Positions 1-7,092 of a stretch of DNA of 10,413 nucleotides are shown here, in pieces (the first letter of the stretch is position 1; each line of letters opens with the position of its first letter). A program made the translations under genes and the position numbers. The notes beneath the pieces were generated by a model. That model ran no database searches, was not told where the DNA came from, and saw only the letters and a list, made by a program, of their open reading frames with translations. The stretch spans positions 1-10,413 of the forward strand of contig JAHQWZ010000046.1 of NCBI GenBank assembly GCA_029856425.1, in the 5' to 3' direction. Source of the stretch: Candidatus Thorarchaeota archaeon. Its GTDB lineage: Archaea; Asgardarchaeota; Thorarchaeia; Thorarchaeales; Thorarchaeaceae.

Positions 1-429
1 ATCTTCTACTTCTGTGTCGACTGATATCACAATGACGTTTTCCATTTTCGCCCATTCAATCAGTGCTTCTATGATGAGCCTACCAACGCCCTTTCTCTGC
101 GTTTTGACAGCAATTGTGTCCAAGTGCAGGGTTTTAACAAATGTCATAGGCAGTGTATAAGCAAGTAATGTAGCCTCAAGCTGCGAATCCACAAGAACAA
201 ACATGAGAAGATGTCCTGGTTCCTTCAGACGGTCCTTTATCTCACTCTCTGAGTACCTGAGATCTGTCCTGAATGCCTTACGTTCTATCTCCATGAACCA
301 ATCAATATGCTTCTTCTCAAGCCTGTGGGGAAACAATATCTTCACTTCACCAGAATATATCTTGGAGAGGCTCTCATGAAGCCGCTTCCATGTTGGTTCA
401 TCGCTCTCTGGCTGGTCCTTCAGACGCAT
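1..429 (-). CDS. GNAT-family N-acetyltransferase, partial (C-terminus outside window)
   Basis: This is an acetyl-CoA-dependent acetyltransferase of the GNAT fold, read by translating the minus strand. The 143 visible residues start MRLKDQPESDEPTWKRLHES and remain open to base 1. The acetyl-CoA pyrophosphate loop is clear near residues 115-122 as QRKGVGRL (the family's Q/RxxGxG/A), preceded by the beta-4 strand LHLDTIAV and followed by the helix LIIEALIEWAKME and the strand VIVISVDTE. The ATG at 429 is chosen because an in-frame stop lies eight codons upstream and AGGAG (plus-strand CTCCT, 440-444) sits 10 bases before it. The gene begins 48 bases after the ATP-grasp ligase stop on the same strand, so co-transcription is likely. 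The substrate cannot be told. An N-terminal stretch of about 45 residues precedes the GNAT core. The family call is sure; the biological role is not. Confidence 0.85.
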   Translation of the reverse strand, partial: MRLKDQPESDEPTWKRLHESLSKIYSGEVKILFPHRLEKKHIDWFMEIERKAFRTDLRYSESEIKDRLKEPGHLLMFVLVDSQLEATLLAYTLPMTFVKTLHLDTIAVKTQRKGVGRLIIEALIEWAKMENVIVISVDTEVED

Positions 430-477
430 TTCCTTACAGCTCCTGATTTCTCATCACATGGGCGAATTGCATCAAAC

Positions 478-1467
478 TCACATGCCATATCTACTGCAGG
501 CTGATTGTATCAATCGTTCAATAAGTTGACTATAGGTGTATCCAGCCTTCATTGCCATGTAGGGATAAAAGGAAATATCTTTCTCTTCGAGATCGAAGTC
601 CATTCCAGGTAGCGGATTTATCTCTAAGAAGAATACCTCATCCTTCTCATTCATTCTATAGTCAATTCTTGCAAAATCAGGAACTTCAAGGACTTGACAG
701 ATATCTAAGGTGAGTCTTTCAATCTCCTCCCTCAATGTATCAGGTATCTGAGCTGGACAGACGTAGTTGTCTAGGTCTTCGAAGATGGTCTTTGCCCGCT
801 GACCATATACTCCCATGACTTCAGGAGGTAATCTTGTGAAGTCAATCTCAAGAATTGGAAACACTTCGAGAGGGCCTTCAGGAGAACCTAATACTCCTAC
901 ACTGAACTCACGCCCCTCTATGAACTGCTCCACAAGAATTGACTGTTGGTATAACTCAATCATTTCCCCAAGTTTTCTCCGAAGCTCATCACGATTTCGC
1001 ACTACATTGTCTTCATTGATCCCCACAGATGAGCCCTCCTCGTTTGGCTTGAGGATGACAGGAAATGGGATGTCTGCAGATTCTGACTCTTCCACTGCAC
1101 GAAAGACATGGAAAGCTGCAGTGCGAATCCCATGATATGCGAGGATCTTCTTTGTCCAAGCCTTATTGAGACAGACTGCTGTTGATAGAATGTTTGCGCC
1201 AATATAGGGGATTCCCAGCATTTCAAGAATCGCAGGGATATGCGACTCCCGACTTTCTCCACGTATACCTTCGGATCGGTTTAACACCAAATCAGGTTTC
1301 AATTCCTTGAGGGTTTCAATAACATCCTCTTTGGCCTCAATGAAGACATATTCATGCCCAGCATCCTCTATGCCACGCTTGATCAGCTCAATCGTGTGTG
1401 GTGGATCGTACTCCACTTCAAACTCCGATTCTCCAAGACGTGTATTCAGTATCAATGCAATACGCAT
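478..1467 (-). CDS. ATP-grasp ligase, D-alanine-D-alanine ligase-like
   Basis: This 329-residue protein has the usual Ddl length and fold order, and should join a carboxylate to an amine through an acyl-phosphate using ATP. An N-terminal pre-ATP-grasp domain contains NRSEGIRGESRESHIPAILE (63-82) and LGIPYIGA, as in Ddl. The ATP-grasp region shows K140 in FPVILKP, the glycine-rich loop EGSSVGI (144-150), VEQF (179-182), EGREFSVGVLG (184-194), and metal ligands D269, E282 and N284 in ARIDY and FFLEINPLPGM. NYVCPAQI (234-241) matches the Ddl NYxCPA segment. Two D-Ala-recognition features differ: the N-terminal GGxSxE loop is absent, and the lid YxxKY is replaced by GQRAKT (222-227). The substrate may therefore not be D-Ala. 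The ATG is supported by AGGTG (plus-strand CACCT, 1476-1480). It lies 103 bases downstream of the PP-loop gene and 48 bases upstream of the GNAT gene. Ligase class is sure, substrate unknown. Confidence 0.85.
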   Translation of the reverse strand: MRIALILNTRLGESEFEVEYDPPHTIELIKRGIEDAGHEYVFIEAKEDVIETLKELKPDLVLNRSEGIRGESRESHIPAILEMLGIPYIGANILSTAVCLNKAWTKKILAYHGIRTAAFHVFRAVEESESADIPFPVILKPNEEGSSVGINEDNVVRNRDELRRKLGEMIELYQQSILVEQFIEGREFSVGVLGSPEGPLEVFPILEIDFTRLPPEVMGVYGQRAKTIFEDLDNYVCPAQIPDTLREEIERLTLDICQVLEVPDFARIDYRMNEKDEVFFLEINPLPGMDFDLEEKDISFYPYMAMKAGYTYSQLIERLIQSACSRYGM

Positions 1468-1473
1468 CTATTT

Positions 1474-1510
1474 CACACCTAGAGAATATCAACACTGGTT
1501 TAATACCTTA
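1474..1510 (-). promoter_or_regulatory. Putative TATA promoter and Shine-Dalgarno site of the ATP-grasp gene
   Basis: On the minus strand TATTAAA (plus 1499-1505) lies 32-38 bases before the ATG at 1467, and AGGTG (plus 1476-1480) lies 8 bases before it. A start about 25 bases downstream of the TATA-like box would fall near 1477, very close to the ribosome site. The promoter may therefore be weak, or the gene may also be read through from the PP-loop gene. The AGGTG is the firmer of the two elements. Confidence 0.4.
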
Positions 1511-1570
1511 ACGAAGTCAAATTAGGGACTCAACAAGACATTCGGAGCCATTTGACGAATCCCTGTGTAC

Positions 1571-2929
1571 TCAAAGCGTGAAGGAAGAGACCTCTTCACG
1601 AAAGATAGACAAAACCTCGTTTTTCAGTTCGCGCGGTACTGTTATTGGCTCGTAAATGTGTGTGAATTTTTTAAATAGCTCGTCCTCCCTATCGAGAGCC
1701 TCTTGATACAAATCGCTGCTTTTGAATTCGTCAATCAAGTCGCCTTTAGCTCCCTTATTCACGGCAGAAAGGAAAGCAAAGAGTTGCTCGTTTCGAGCCA
1801 TTTCGGTATTAGCATAAGTGAGTGCAGATTTGCCACCAAAGAGCGTGAAGAAGTGCCTGTTAGAGGCTGAGAACATATTCTGTCTAATTCCAATTGCAGA
1901 GGGTTCAATTCCTCCACCCACACATAGGAGATACATCTTTGCGCATATTGTGCAATCGTGGCACCAATGGTAGTCCCTCCCAGATTCCTTCTCAGTGAAG
2001 CAGCTCATCTGATACTTTGCATAATGTGGGTATCTATGTGCAAGGATTCGCTGGACCATCATGTCCATAAGTGGTTCAATGAGGCTTCCAGTTCTAATCG
2101 AACCCCCTGAGAACATCTGAGTGATTTGGTCAATCTGTACAGTCCACTCATGAGATTGGTCATAGCACGGATATACAAGCCACTTACCTTCGGCATCCAT
2201 GTACGTAGCTGATGCAGTCTGCTCATTCCCAAAGAGCAGGTACTTCGCATTATTCGCGTAGGCAAAAGGAATTAGCTCCAGAGCGTATTCAGTTGTCTGC
2301 AGACCCCAACCAAATTCAGAGAATGGGAGACCCAAGTGGTCATAGTTTCTGAACCGTCCGGTGTCATGGTGAAGGATTAGCAGGTCTTTTCCAAACTCCT
2401 TCTTGAATTTCTCTCCTAGCGCCTTCTTATGCTTCTCTTCATATGTCATGCTCTCTTCTACGATAAAGACTGCATGAGGATCGAGGCCAATCTCATCTGC
2501 CAGTGCATAAGTGAGAAGACTATCTTTGCCGAAACTTAGCCCCACAATTGCCCTATGGGGAGAATCGACAGGCTGTTGTGATGGAAGAACGATTTCAGGA
2601 TTCAAAAATCTGTAATTAGTGTTGAAGAACCTGCGTACAGCATCAGCTGTATCAGTTCCATCCACTTCAGTGCAAGAGGGAATGTCTTTCAAGAAATTCT
2701 GAGTGAAGTAGGGTTCCAACAGGGGTCGTCCGGAGTTATATGTAGCCTCAGATTCGTTAAAAACTAGGGGAAGATGCATTGTCGTAGCTAGCACCAGATT
2801 ATCCCTGAGCGCAACTTGAGTGTCTCTTGGAGTGGATTCCCATACCTCCTTGGGATAGCTGATTAGATAGCTCCTTCCCTTGAATACAACAGCAATACCA
2901 TAGTCGCTAATATCTGACTGAAAATCCAA
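1571..2929 (-). CDS. PP-loop ATP pyrophosphatase with C-terminal Cys cluster, MurL-like
   Basis: This 452-residue protein probably activates a carboxylate or base by adenylation. The PP-loop is at 129-137, VGLSFGKDS, where the usual SGGKDS reads SFGKDS. FGNEQTASAT (233-242) follows, then a cysteine cluster: C310 and WCHDCTICA with C323, C326 and C329, plus C336. A CxxCxxC just after the PPase core occurs in QueC as a zinc site. From memory, the order PP-loop, NExxAS, WCxDCxxC and the total length fit MurL, the ATP-dependent epimerase of UDP-MurNAc-L-Ala-L-Glu, better than QueC (about 220 residues). The N-terminal 125 residues are a separate domain. The start is TTG at 2929: an in-frame TAA lies five codons upstream, and AAGGGG (plus 2938-2943) is 8 bases before it. 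It sits 82 bases after the methyltransferase stop. PP-loop membership is sure; MurL-like activity is inference, and the substrate in a cell without murein is unknown. Confidence 0.7.
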   Translation of the reverse strand: MDFQSDISDYGIAVVFKGRSYLISYPKEVWESTPRDTQVALRDNLVLATTMHLPLVFNESEATYNSGRPLLEPYFTQNFLKDIPSCTEVDGTDTADAVRRFFNTNYRFLNPEIVLPSQQPVDSPHRAIVGLSFGKDSLLTYALADEIGLDPHAVFIVEESMTYEEKHKKALGEKFKKEFGKDLLILHHDTGRFRNYDHLGLPFSEFGWGLQTTEYALELIPFAYANNAKYLLFGNEQTASATYMDAEGKWLVYPCYDQSHEWTVQIDQITQMFSGGSIRTGSLIEPLMDMMVQRILAHRYPHYAKYQMSCFTEKESGRDYHWCHDCTICAKMYLLCVGGGIEPSAIGIRQNMFSASNRHFFTLFGGKSALTYANTEMARNEQLFAFLSAVNKGAKGDLIDEFKSSDLYQEALDREDELFKKFTHIYEPITVPRELKNEVLSIFREEVSSFTL

Positions 2930-3011
2930 GATGATAACCCCTTATCTCGTTCAACATAATTCGGATAACTCTTCCCAATCACTGTGAGCTGGTCTAGATT
3001 CAACAAGCAAT

Positions 3012-3614
3012 CTAGCCTTTGCGTAGAATGAGTCTTGCATAGAATACAAGGTCCTGTTGTTCCTTTTCGATGACCTCAAAGCCATGATTGGCGGCCACTG
3101 CCAGGAAAGTCTCCAAATTCTGATTTCGAAGATATGCTCCATAGCCAGTTTCATTTCTTGTGCCGTCAGGAAAGGACACACTCAAAGGGACTATGAAATA
3201 CTTCATCTTCGAGTCAATATCCTCTGGGACTTCCACATTGACATCCCACATCAATAACTCTCCCCCAGGCTTCAAGACTCGGGCAATCTCAGAGAAAATC
3301 GTGTCCAAATCTTCAAAAGGCACATACATGAGTGTGAAGAAGATCGTTGCAATCCCAAAGGAGTTCTCTAGGAATTGCAGCTCTTTGGCATCCATGACTA
3401 GCTTCAGGGCATCACTTGCAGTTCCTTCCAACTCTGGCATCTTGTTATCTATCGCGACTACTTGACGACCTTTGATTTGGCCGATGATTCCTTCTCCGCC
3501 GCCTCCAATGTCTAATATCCATTCCTCGTCACATGGAAAATCAGAGAGGCTAACTACTTGATGGGGCAGCTGGTAGACTTCCGACATGTCGATTTCTGAA
3601 TGATGGTCGGACAT
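3012..3614 (-). CDS. Class I SAM-dependent methyltransferase
   Basis: This 200-residue cytoplasmic enzyme has the Rossmann-like methyltransferase fold. Motif I is ILDIGGGGEGIIG (33-45). The acidic residue that binds the ribose hydroxyls is D56 in VVAID, MDA (74-76) supplies the adenine-side acid, strand 4 is FGIATIFFTLMYV (86-98), and the post-motif region is IARVLKPGGELLMWD (110-124). This is the Methyltransf_11/25 type, which acts on small molecules, lipids or quinones; the target cannot be read. The ATG at 3614 has no clear ribosome site, but a TATA-like box about 30 bases upstream suggests a leaderless or short-leader mRNA. M10 is an alternative start. It is the first gene of the minus-strand group with the PP-loop, ATP-grasp and GNAT genes, so it may modify the same product. 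Confidence 0.85.
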   Translation of the reverse strand: MSDHHSEIDMSEVYQLPHQVVSLSDFPCDEEWILDIGGGGEGIIGQIKGRQVVAIDNKMPELEGTASDALKLVMDAKELQFLENSFGIATIFFTLMYVPFEDLDTIFSEIARVLKPGGELLMWDVNVEVPEDIDSKMKYFIVPLSVSFPDGTRNETGYGAYLRNQNLETFLAVAANHGFEVIEKEQQDLVFYARLILRKG

Positions 3615-3637
3615 TACAACAAATCTCTAGGAGCGTC

Positions 3638-3652
3638 GGGTTAAAAGGTAAC
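3638..3652 (-). promoter_or_regulatory. Putative TATA promoter of the methyltransferase gene
   Basis: On the minus strand the string TACCTTTTAA (plus 3641-3650) holds a TATA-like box 27-32 bases before the ATG at 3614, the distance expected for a leaderless archaeal transcript. No Shine-Dalgarno site is seen between them, which agrees with leaderless reading. A second box, CATATATAG (plus 3688-3696), lies about 75-80 bases upstream and could be an alternative. Confidence 0.45.
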
Positions 3653-3715
3653 CGTTCATGATTCCGCTGGATATTAGGATTGGATGGCTATATATGACGT
3701 CATTGCGTAGTAGTC

Positions 3716-3750
3716 CAAAAAAGGGAGAGAGGAGGTGAAATCCTCCTCTC
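3716..3750 (-). terminator. Hairpin terminator of the five-gene operon
   Basis: A perfect 9-bp stem, GAGAGGAGG (3727-3735) and CCTCCTCTC (3742-3750), encloses a 6-base loop. On the minus strand it is followed by TCCCTTTTTTGG, giving a six-T tract (plus AAAAAA near 3716-3722). It starts 13 bases beyond the stop of the DUF4097-like gene. Structure and place fit an intrinsic terminator of the minus-strand operon; archaeal RNA polymerase stops mainly at the T tract. Confidence 0.75.
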
Positions 3751-3762
3751 GAAGGCGTGCGA

Positions 3763-4521
3763 TTAGCTGATATGTGCTTCAACTGAACCAGTGTCACTCT
3801 GAATCACAACAGTCACTATCTGGCTAGCTGTATCGTAGTCATCTGATTCATAATGGTTTGACGTTATCTGAGTCCAACCGGGAGCATCAATCTCTACACT
3901 GCCAGTACCAGCAGCAGCTTCGATGCTGCCGCCAATTCCAGAGGGCAGGGCTACGTTCAGATCAACCATTCCAGTAGTGGTTTCGAAGCTGTAATCTGGA
4001 CTTCCCACTATGACCACACCACTTCCCATGTAGAAGTCAATAGCGCCGGTTTCTGTTGTGAGAGTAACATCACCAATGTGTGCACCCTGTATAATATCAC
4101 AATCAATGGAACCAGTAGTGCTCGTAACATCCAACGTATAATTGACACCACTGCCTAGAGTGATGTTCGCAGCTAATACTGAATAGCTGAGGGTGATTGT
4201 GTTCGAGGAGAACGTGACAGTTGGAGCGCTAGTTTCCTGTACTGTTCGGTTACTCGCACCTACGTCAATCCTATACAACAGCGTCGCATTGTCTTCGAAA
4301 TCCACATTTACAGAACCAGTTGTGACATCAACGTTAAGATTGACTGGTCCCGTAGTTGCGCCTACCGTACTCTCGAAGTGATAATACACAGTATCATCGC
4401 CCATGAACCAGCCCCAAGTTGTGGGACCAAAGTACGTGAGGGCACCTACGACGACCGCACCAACGATTAACACACCAATTATGCACACTACCATTCCAGT
4501 ATTTCTTTCGTAACTAGTCAT
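3763..4521 (-). CDS. Membrane-anchored DUF4097-like beta-repeat protein
   Basis: This 252-residue protein has one N-terminal membrane helix (about 11-31, VVCIIGVLIVGAVVVGALTY) after a short cytoplasmic head, so the rest probably lies outside the membrane as an anchor or uncleaved signal. The outer part is rich in Thr, Ser, Gly and Val and repeats a TGx-hydrophobic-acid turn: TTGSVNVD (67-74), TTGSIDCD (135-142), ETGAIDFY (157-164), TTGMVDLN (182-189), GTGSVEID (205-212) and DTGSVEAH (243-250). This is the pattern of DUF4097 'putative adhesin' stacked-strand domains. Four N-x-S/T sites (N78, N91, N119, N127) could be N-glycosylated. The ATG overlaps the regulator's stop by 8 bases (ATGACTAG, 4514-4521), which suggests coupled translation. 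In bacteria DUF4097 genes sit with PadR-like regulators and DUF1700 or Lia membrane proteins, as here. Ligand and function are unknown. Confidence 0.7.
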   Translation of the reverse strand: MTSYERNTGMVVCIIGVLIVGAVVVGALTYFGPTTWGWFMGDDTVYYHFESTVGATTGPVNLNVDVTTGSVNVDFEDNATLLYRIDVGASNRTVQETSAPTVTFSSNTITLSYSVLAANITLGSGVNYTLDVTSTTGSIDCDIIQGAHIGDVTLTTETGAIDFYMGSGVVIVGSPDYSFETTTGMVDLNVALPSGIGGSIEAAAGTGSVEIDAPGWTQITSNHYESDDYDTASQIVTVVIQSDTGSVEAHIS

Positions 4522-5158
4522 TTCCTATACCTACTTTGCGATGCGATCGGAGAAGGCGATGCCACTCTTCACGCAGTCTTTGATATTCCGAATCTTCATC
4601 CAGAACAAAACGACGCATGATTCGGGATGCATCGCCTCGAAGAGAGGGAGGTAGCTTGTGAAAGCTCTTTTCATCTGCAATGGGTAAATCAGAGTTCACT
4701 GCATTCTCCCGTTCAATCAACCGTCTCAAAACGCCCATAGCCTCCTCGACCTGAGACTCTGGAATCTCAATACCATAGACCGAGAGGCTTGAAACAATAG
4801 ACTTGAGACGGTCTTTAGCAAACTGTGCAACACCGCCATTGGCTTCCATCATTCCACTTATCCCAAGGCGGTATTCTTTAGCTGTTGCGCGGTAATACCT
4901 TTGAACTATGCCAGTTGGCGTCATTTCGGTACGTTCTTGAACAACGACACCAATGTCCTGCAACTTCTGAATGTGATGGAGGATTGTACCTGGATTCTTG
5001 CCCAGTTTTTCTGAGAGCTGCTTGACAGTGTACGAAGCGTTTACCAGATACTCAAAGATAATGCTCGCCCTAGTTGGCTCGAAGAGGACCTTGATCTTAT
5101 TAGCATCGGTGATGACTTCCAAATCCTTCAGGGGAGCATTTGTTGACCCATTCTCCAC
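4514..5158 (-). CDS. ArsR-like winged-helix transcriptional regulator
   Basis: This 214-residue DNA-binding protein has a winged helix near residues 22-95. Helix 1 is EPTRASIIFEYLV (27-39), helix 2 is TVKQLSEKLG (44-53), the recognition helix is NPGTILHHIQKLQDIG (55-70), and the wing VVVQERT through VQRYYRATA covers 71-93. It resembles the ArsR/HTH_20 regulators common in archaea. The C-terminal 115 residues are charged and helical, with no metal-binding cysteines, so it is probably not a metal sensor. The start is GTG at 5158, fixed by a strong GGAGGT (plus ACCTCC, 5168-5173) 9 bases upstream, inside the 3' end of the membrane-protein gene. The gap to that gene's stop is 3 bases, and it overlaps the DUF4097-like gene by 8. 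It probably controls this operon; whether it binds the palindromes at 8324-8404 is untested. Confidence 0.8.
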   Translation of the reverse strand: MENGSTNAPLKDLEVITDANKIKVLFEPTRASIIFEYLVNASYTVKQLSEKLGKNPGTILHHIQKLQDIGVVVQERTEMTPTGIVQRYYRATAKEYRLGISGMMEANGGVAQFAKDRLKSIVSSLSVYGIEIPESQVEEAMGVLRRLIERENAVNSDLPIADEKSFHKLPPSLRGDASRIMRRFVLDEDSEYQRLREEWHRLLRSHRKVGIGND

Positions 5159-5161
5159 GAT

Positions 5162-6094
5162 TCACGTACCTCCAACAAGATTTACATTAGGCTCGTCCTG
5201 ACTTGCACTTGATATCTCAATACCACTCAGAATCATGTATAGCCTACTTAGAGCAATCACCAACGCGGGAAGAACAATGAGTATTAGAACAAACGCTGCG
5301 ATGACGGCATAGATAGCTGCCGCCATAAGTTCAACTCCTAGAGTTGGTTGCATAAAAGCTGCAATACCAATGCCAAGCGGAGCAAACATGAAGATGATGA
5401 TTAAGATGAAAGTAAACCAAGTAGAGTAGACTCTGTCGAAGTATTTCCAGGACAGGCGTATTGACTGGCGCGTAGCATCAAGAACTGAGTAATTATCAAT
5501 GATTGCAGGAAACACCATGGTCATCATTCCAGATGATAGCATGATCCAAAATGCGCTTAGCGCCGTTAGAACAGCTCCTGGAAGACCTGTGACCACATAG
5601 CCGGCCAAGAAAAGGATTCCATATACTAGAATGAGGGGTAAACCGATAACTGCGAATATGGCGATTCCTCCACCTGCAAGAGAGAAGAACTTCTTTCGAT
5701 ACCATACAAAGACTCCCTCAGCAGATGTTCCTGCGCTCTCTACTATCTCTCTGCCCATTCCGAAGACAACACCAATGGCTACGAAGAAGGGAGTCACCAG
5801 AAGCAGGATTGCGAAGATTCCAAGGCTAGCCGCAGCCGGATCCGGCTGAGATACGAAGACAGCTTCCATGACAACACCCAGAGATTCAAAGAAGGCTACA
5901 AAGCCCTCAGGTCCACCTACTGCAAAAAAAAGCGGAATCGATACAATCGCGAATCCAATCATCATGACTATCACAGTTACAATGAGAACGCCAATCATCC
6001 CTAGAAGGAAAGAAAGGATGTTCTTCACCGCGAACTTGAAGCTCACTTTGAGGTCCTCTATCAGTACTCCAATGCTTGCGTTTTTGTTGCTCAT
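5162..6094 (-). CDS. Polytopic membrane protein, about six helices, paralogue 2
   Basis: This is a 310-residue integral membrane protein. Hydrophobic segments lie near residues 27-58, 90-113, 138-168, 172-196, 224-248 and 256-288, with short charged loops and a polar C-terminal tail. It has no catalytic motif I recognise. It aligns along its length with the 302-residue product upstream: both open with a DLKxSF...NILS motif, carry a WYRKKF / WFRYKF loop, share MVFPA (193-197 here), then a V-D-A...S segment leading to DRVY / DHVY. The layout recalls the membrane domain beside glycerophosphodiester phosphodiesterases or archaeal DUF7544/7847 proteins, but that is a weak guess. The ATG at 6094 has AGGTGA (plus TCACCT, 6099-6104) 4-5 bases upstream. 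The stop lies 3 bases before the regulator gene, so the two are surely co-transcribed. Transporter, channel or sensor roles are all possible. Confidence 0.75.
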   Translation of the reverse strand: MSNKNASIGVLIEDLKVSFKFAVKNILSFLLGMIGVLIVTVIVMMIGFAIVSIPLFFAVGGPEGFVAFFESLGVVMEAVFVSQPDPAAASLGIFAILLLVTPFFVAIGVVFGMGREIVESAGTSAEGVFVWYRKKFFSLAGGGIAIFAVIGLPLILVYGILFLAGYVVTGLPGAVLTALSAFWIMLSSGMMTMVFPAIIDNYSVLDATRQSIRLSWKYFDRVYSTWFTFILIIIFMFAPLGIGIAAFMQPTLGVELMAAAIYAVIAAFVLILIVLPALVIALSRLYMILSGIEISSASQDEPNVNLVGGT

Positions 6095-6098
6095 TGTA

Positions 6099-6104
6099 TC
6101 ACCT
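6099..6104 (-). promoter_or_regulatory. Ribosome binding site AGGTGA of membrane paralogue 2
   Basis: AGGTGA on the minus strand ends 4 bases before the ATG at 6094. It matches the GGTGA core typical of archaeal 16S anti-Shine-Dalgarno pairing and supports this start. Confidence 0.7.
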
Positions 6105-6117
6105 GATTAAAATGATA

Positions 6118-6154
6118 GAGAGTGCCCCTTTGAAAAGTCATTCGAGGCACTCTC
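6118..6154. repeat. 9-bp perfect inverted repeat between the two membrane-protein genes
   Basis: GAGAGTGCC (6118-6126) and GGCACTCTC (6146-6154) form perfect arms around a 19-base spacer, inside the 74-base gap between the membrane paralogues. On the minus strand the hairpin is followed by TATCATTTTAATC, which is not a good T tract. It could be a partial terminator or mRNA-stability hairpin that lowers expression of the downstream genes, or an operator beside an internal promoter. The sequence does not decide. Confidence 0.6.
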
Positions 6155-6168
6155 AGATTAGAAACCTC

Positions 6169-7077
6169 CTATACAAAGGGAATTGGGAGAGGCTTTTGGG
6201 TTGCCACCTGACCACCGGTCATCTCGGCATATACTTTCGTGAATGCGATAATCGTCATGGGTAGCAGGACTAGGAGCCACAGGAATGTGACTAGCACGGT
6301 CCAGACCATTATTGTGATGGCCACTGCATCAAGGACAACTGCACCAGTGAGTGGAGCAGTGAGCCCCCAGAAGACGACTGGGCCGTATGATGCAACAGCC
6401 AACACGATTATGGCACTCAGTAGTCCATAGACATGATCAAGGCGCTCTCGCGCAAGGTGGAATGACTCCTTGAAGGCATCCTGAACACCCTTACCATAGG
6501 TCATGGCTGGGAACACCATTGCGCATAGCCCGACAGTGATGAACACCCAGGTAAATGTAAACACAGAGAGGAGAGTAGAGATAGCAACATTGACAGTGTA
6601 GCCCATAAGGATGGATACAGAGCCCCAGACAACCATAGGAGGAAGGATAATGATTGTCGTCAGGAGGACTCCAGCACCTCCAAAGGTCAGGAACTTGTAC
6701 CTGAACCAGGAGAAAGCTCTCTCAGCCTTAGTTTCACCATGAGCGACTAGATCCTTGCTCATGCCATAGATTGAACCAACCACAGTCAGAAACAGGGCAA
6801 TAAAGGGGATGATGAATAGAATTGCAACCCCACCAACTGCCCAAGGATTACTCTCAGCCCAAGCTGCGAGCCCAAGACCAATTGCTTCCCATGCTGCTGA
6901 ACTGGTTCCAACCATCAATAGCGCGGCAACGGCTATCGGTACCATCACCAAACCCATCAAAAGGACAACAGCAATCAGCATTCCTAGATTAGCTAAGAAA
7001 TAGCTGAGAATGTTTTCCTTTGCGAGCCTAAAGCTCGACTTCAAATCATCAACAATTGTGTTGTATGATGTAGACAT
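6169..7077 (-). CDS. Polytopic membrane protein, about six helices, paralogue 1
   Basis: This is a 302-residue integral membrane protein with hydrophobic segments near 25-57, 79-105, 130-160, 165-190, 218-240 and 247-280, and a short Pro-rich tail. It is a paralogue of the next gene in the operon: DDLKSSF and NILSYF match DLKVSF and NILSFL, WFRYKFL matches WYRKKFF, and MVFPA is identical. The two may form a heteromer. The start is ATG at 7077 rather than the in-frame GTG at 7086, because the GTG is part of the AGGTGA ribosome site (plus TCACCT, 7083-7088) 5 bases before the ATG. Only 15 bases separate it from the radical SAM stop, so it is co-transcribed. No active-site motif is visible, and substrate or signal is unknown. 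Confidence 0.75.
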   Translation of the reverse strand: MSTSYNTIVDDLKSSFRLAKENILSYFLANLGMLIAVVLLMGLVMVPIAVAALLMVGTSSAAWEAIGLGLAAWAESNPWAVGGVAILFIIPFIALFLTVVGSIYGMSKDLVAHGETKAERAFSWFRYKFLTFGGAGVLLTTIIILPPMVVWGSVSILMGYTVNVAISTLLSVFTFTWVFITVGLCAMVFPAMTYGKGVQDAFKESFHLARERLDHVYGLLSAIIVLAVASYGPVVFWGLTAPLTGAVVLDAVAITIMVWTVLVTFLWLLVLLPMTIIAFTKVYAEMTGGQVATQKPLPIPFV

Positions 7078-7082
7078 TGTTT

Positions 7083-7088
7083 TCACCT
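7083..7088 (-). promoter_or_regulatory. Ribosome binding site AGGTGA that sets the start at 7077
   Basis: The minus strand reads AAGGTGAAAACAATG. AGGTGA is 5 bases before the ATG at 7077, so the GTG codon inside it (7084-7086) is very unlikely to be the start, although it gives a longer reading frame. Confidence 0.75.
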
Positions 7089-7092
7089 TACT

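Noticed and set aside
1516..1556. Inverted repeat GTCAAAT / ATTTGAC between the PP-loop and ATP-grasp genes.
   Set aside because: Seven-base AT-rich arms with a 27-base spacer and no T tract are expected by chance, and no role is supported.
7078..7086. GTG start at 7086 for membrane paralogue 1, adding three residues.
   Set aside because: The GTG is part of the AGGTGA ribosome site for the ATG at 7077.
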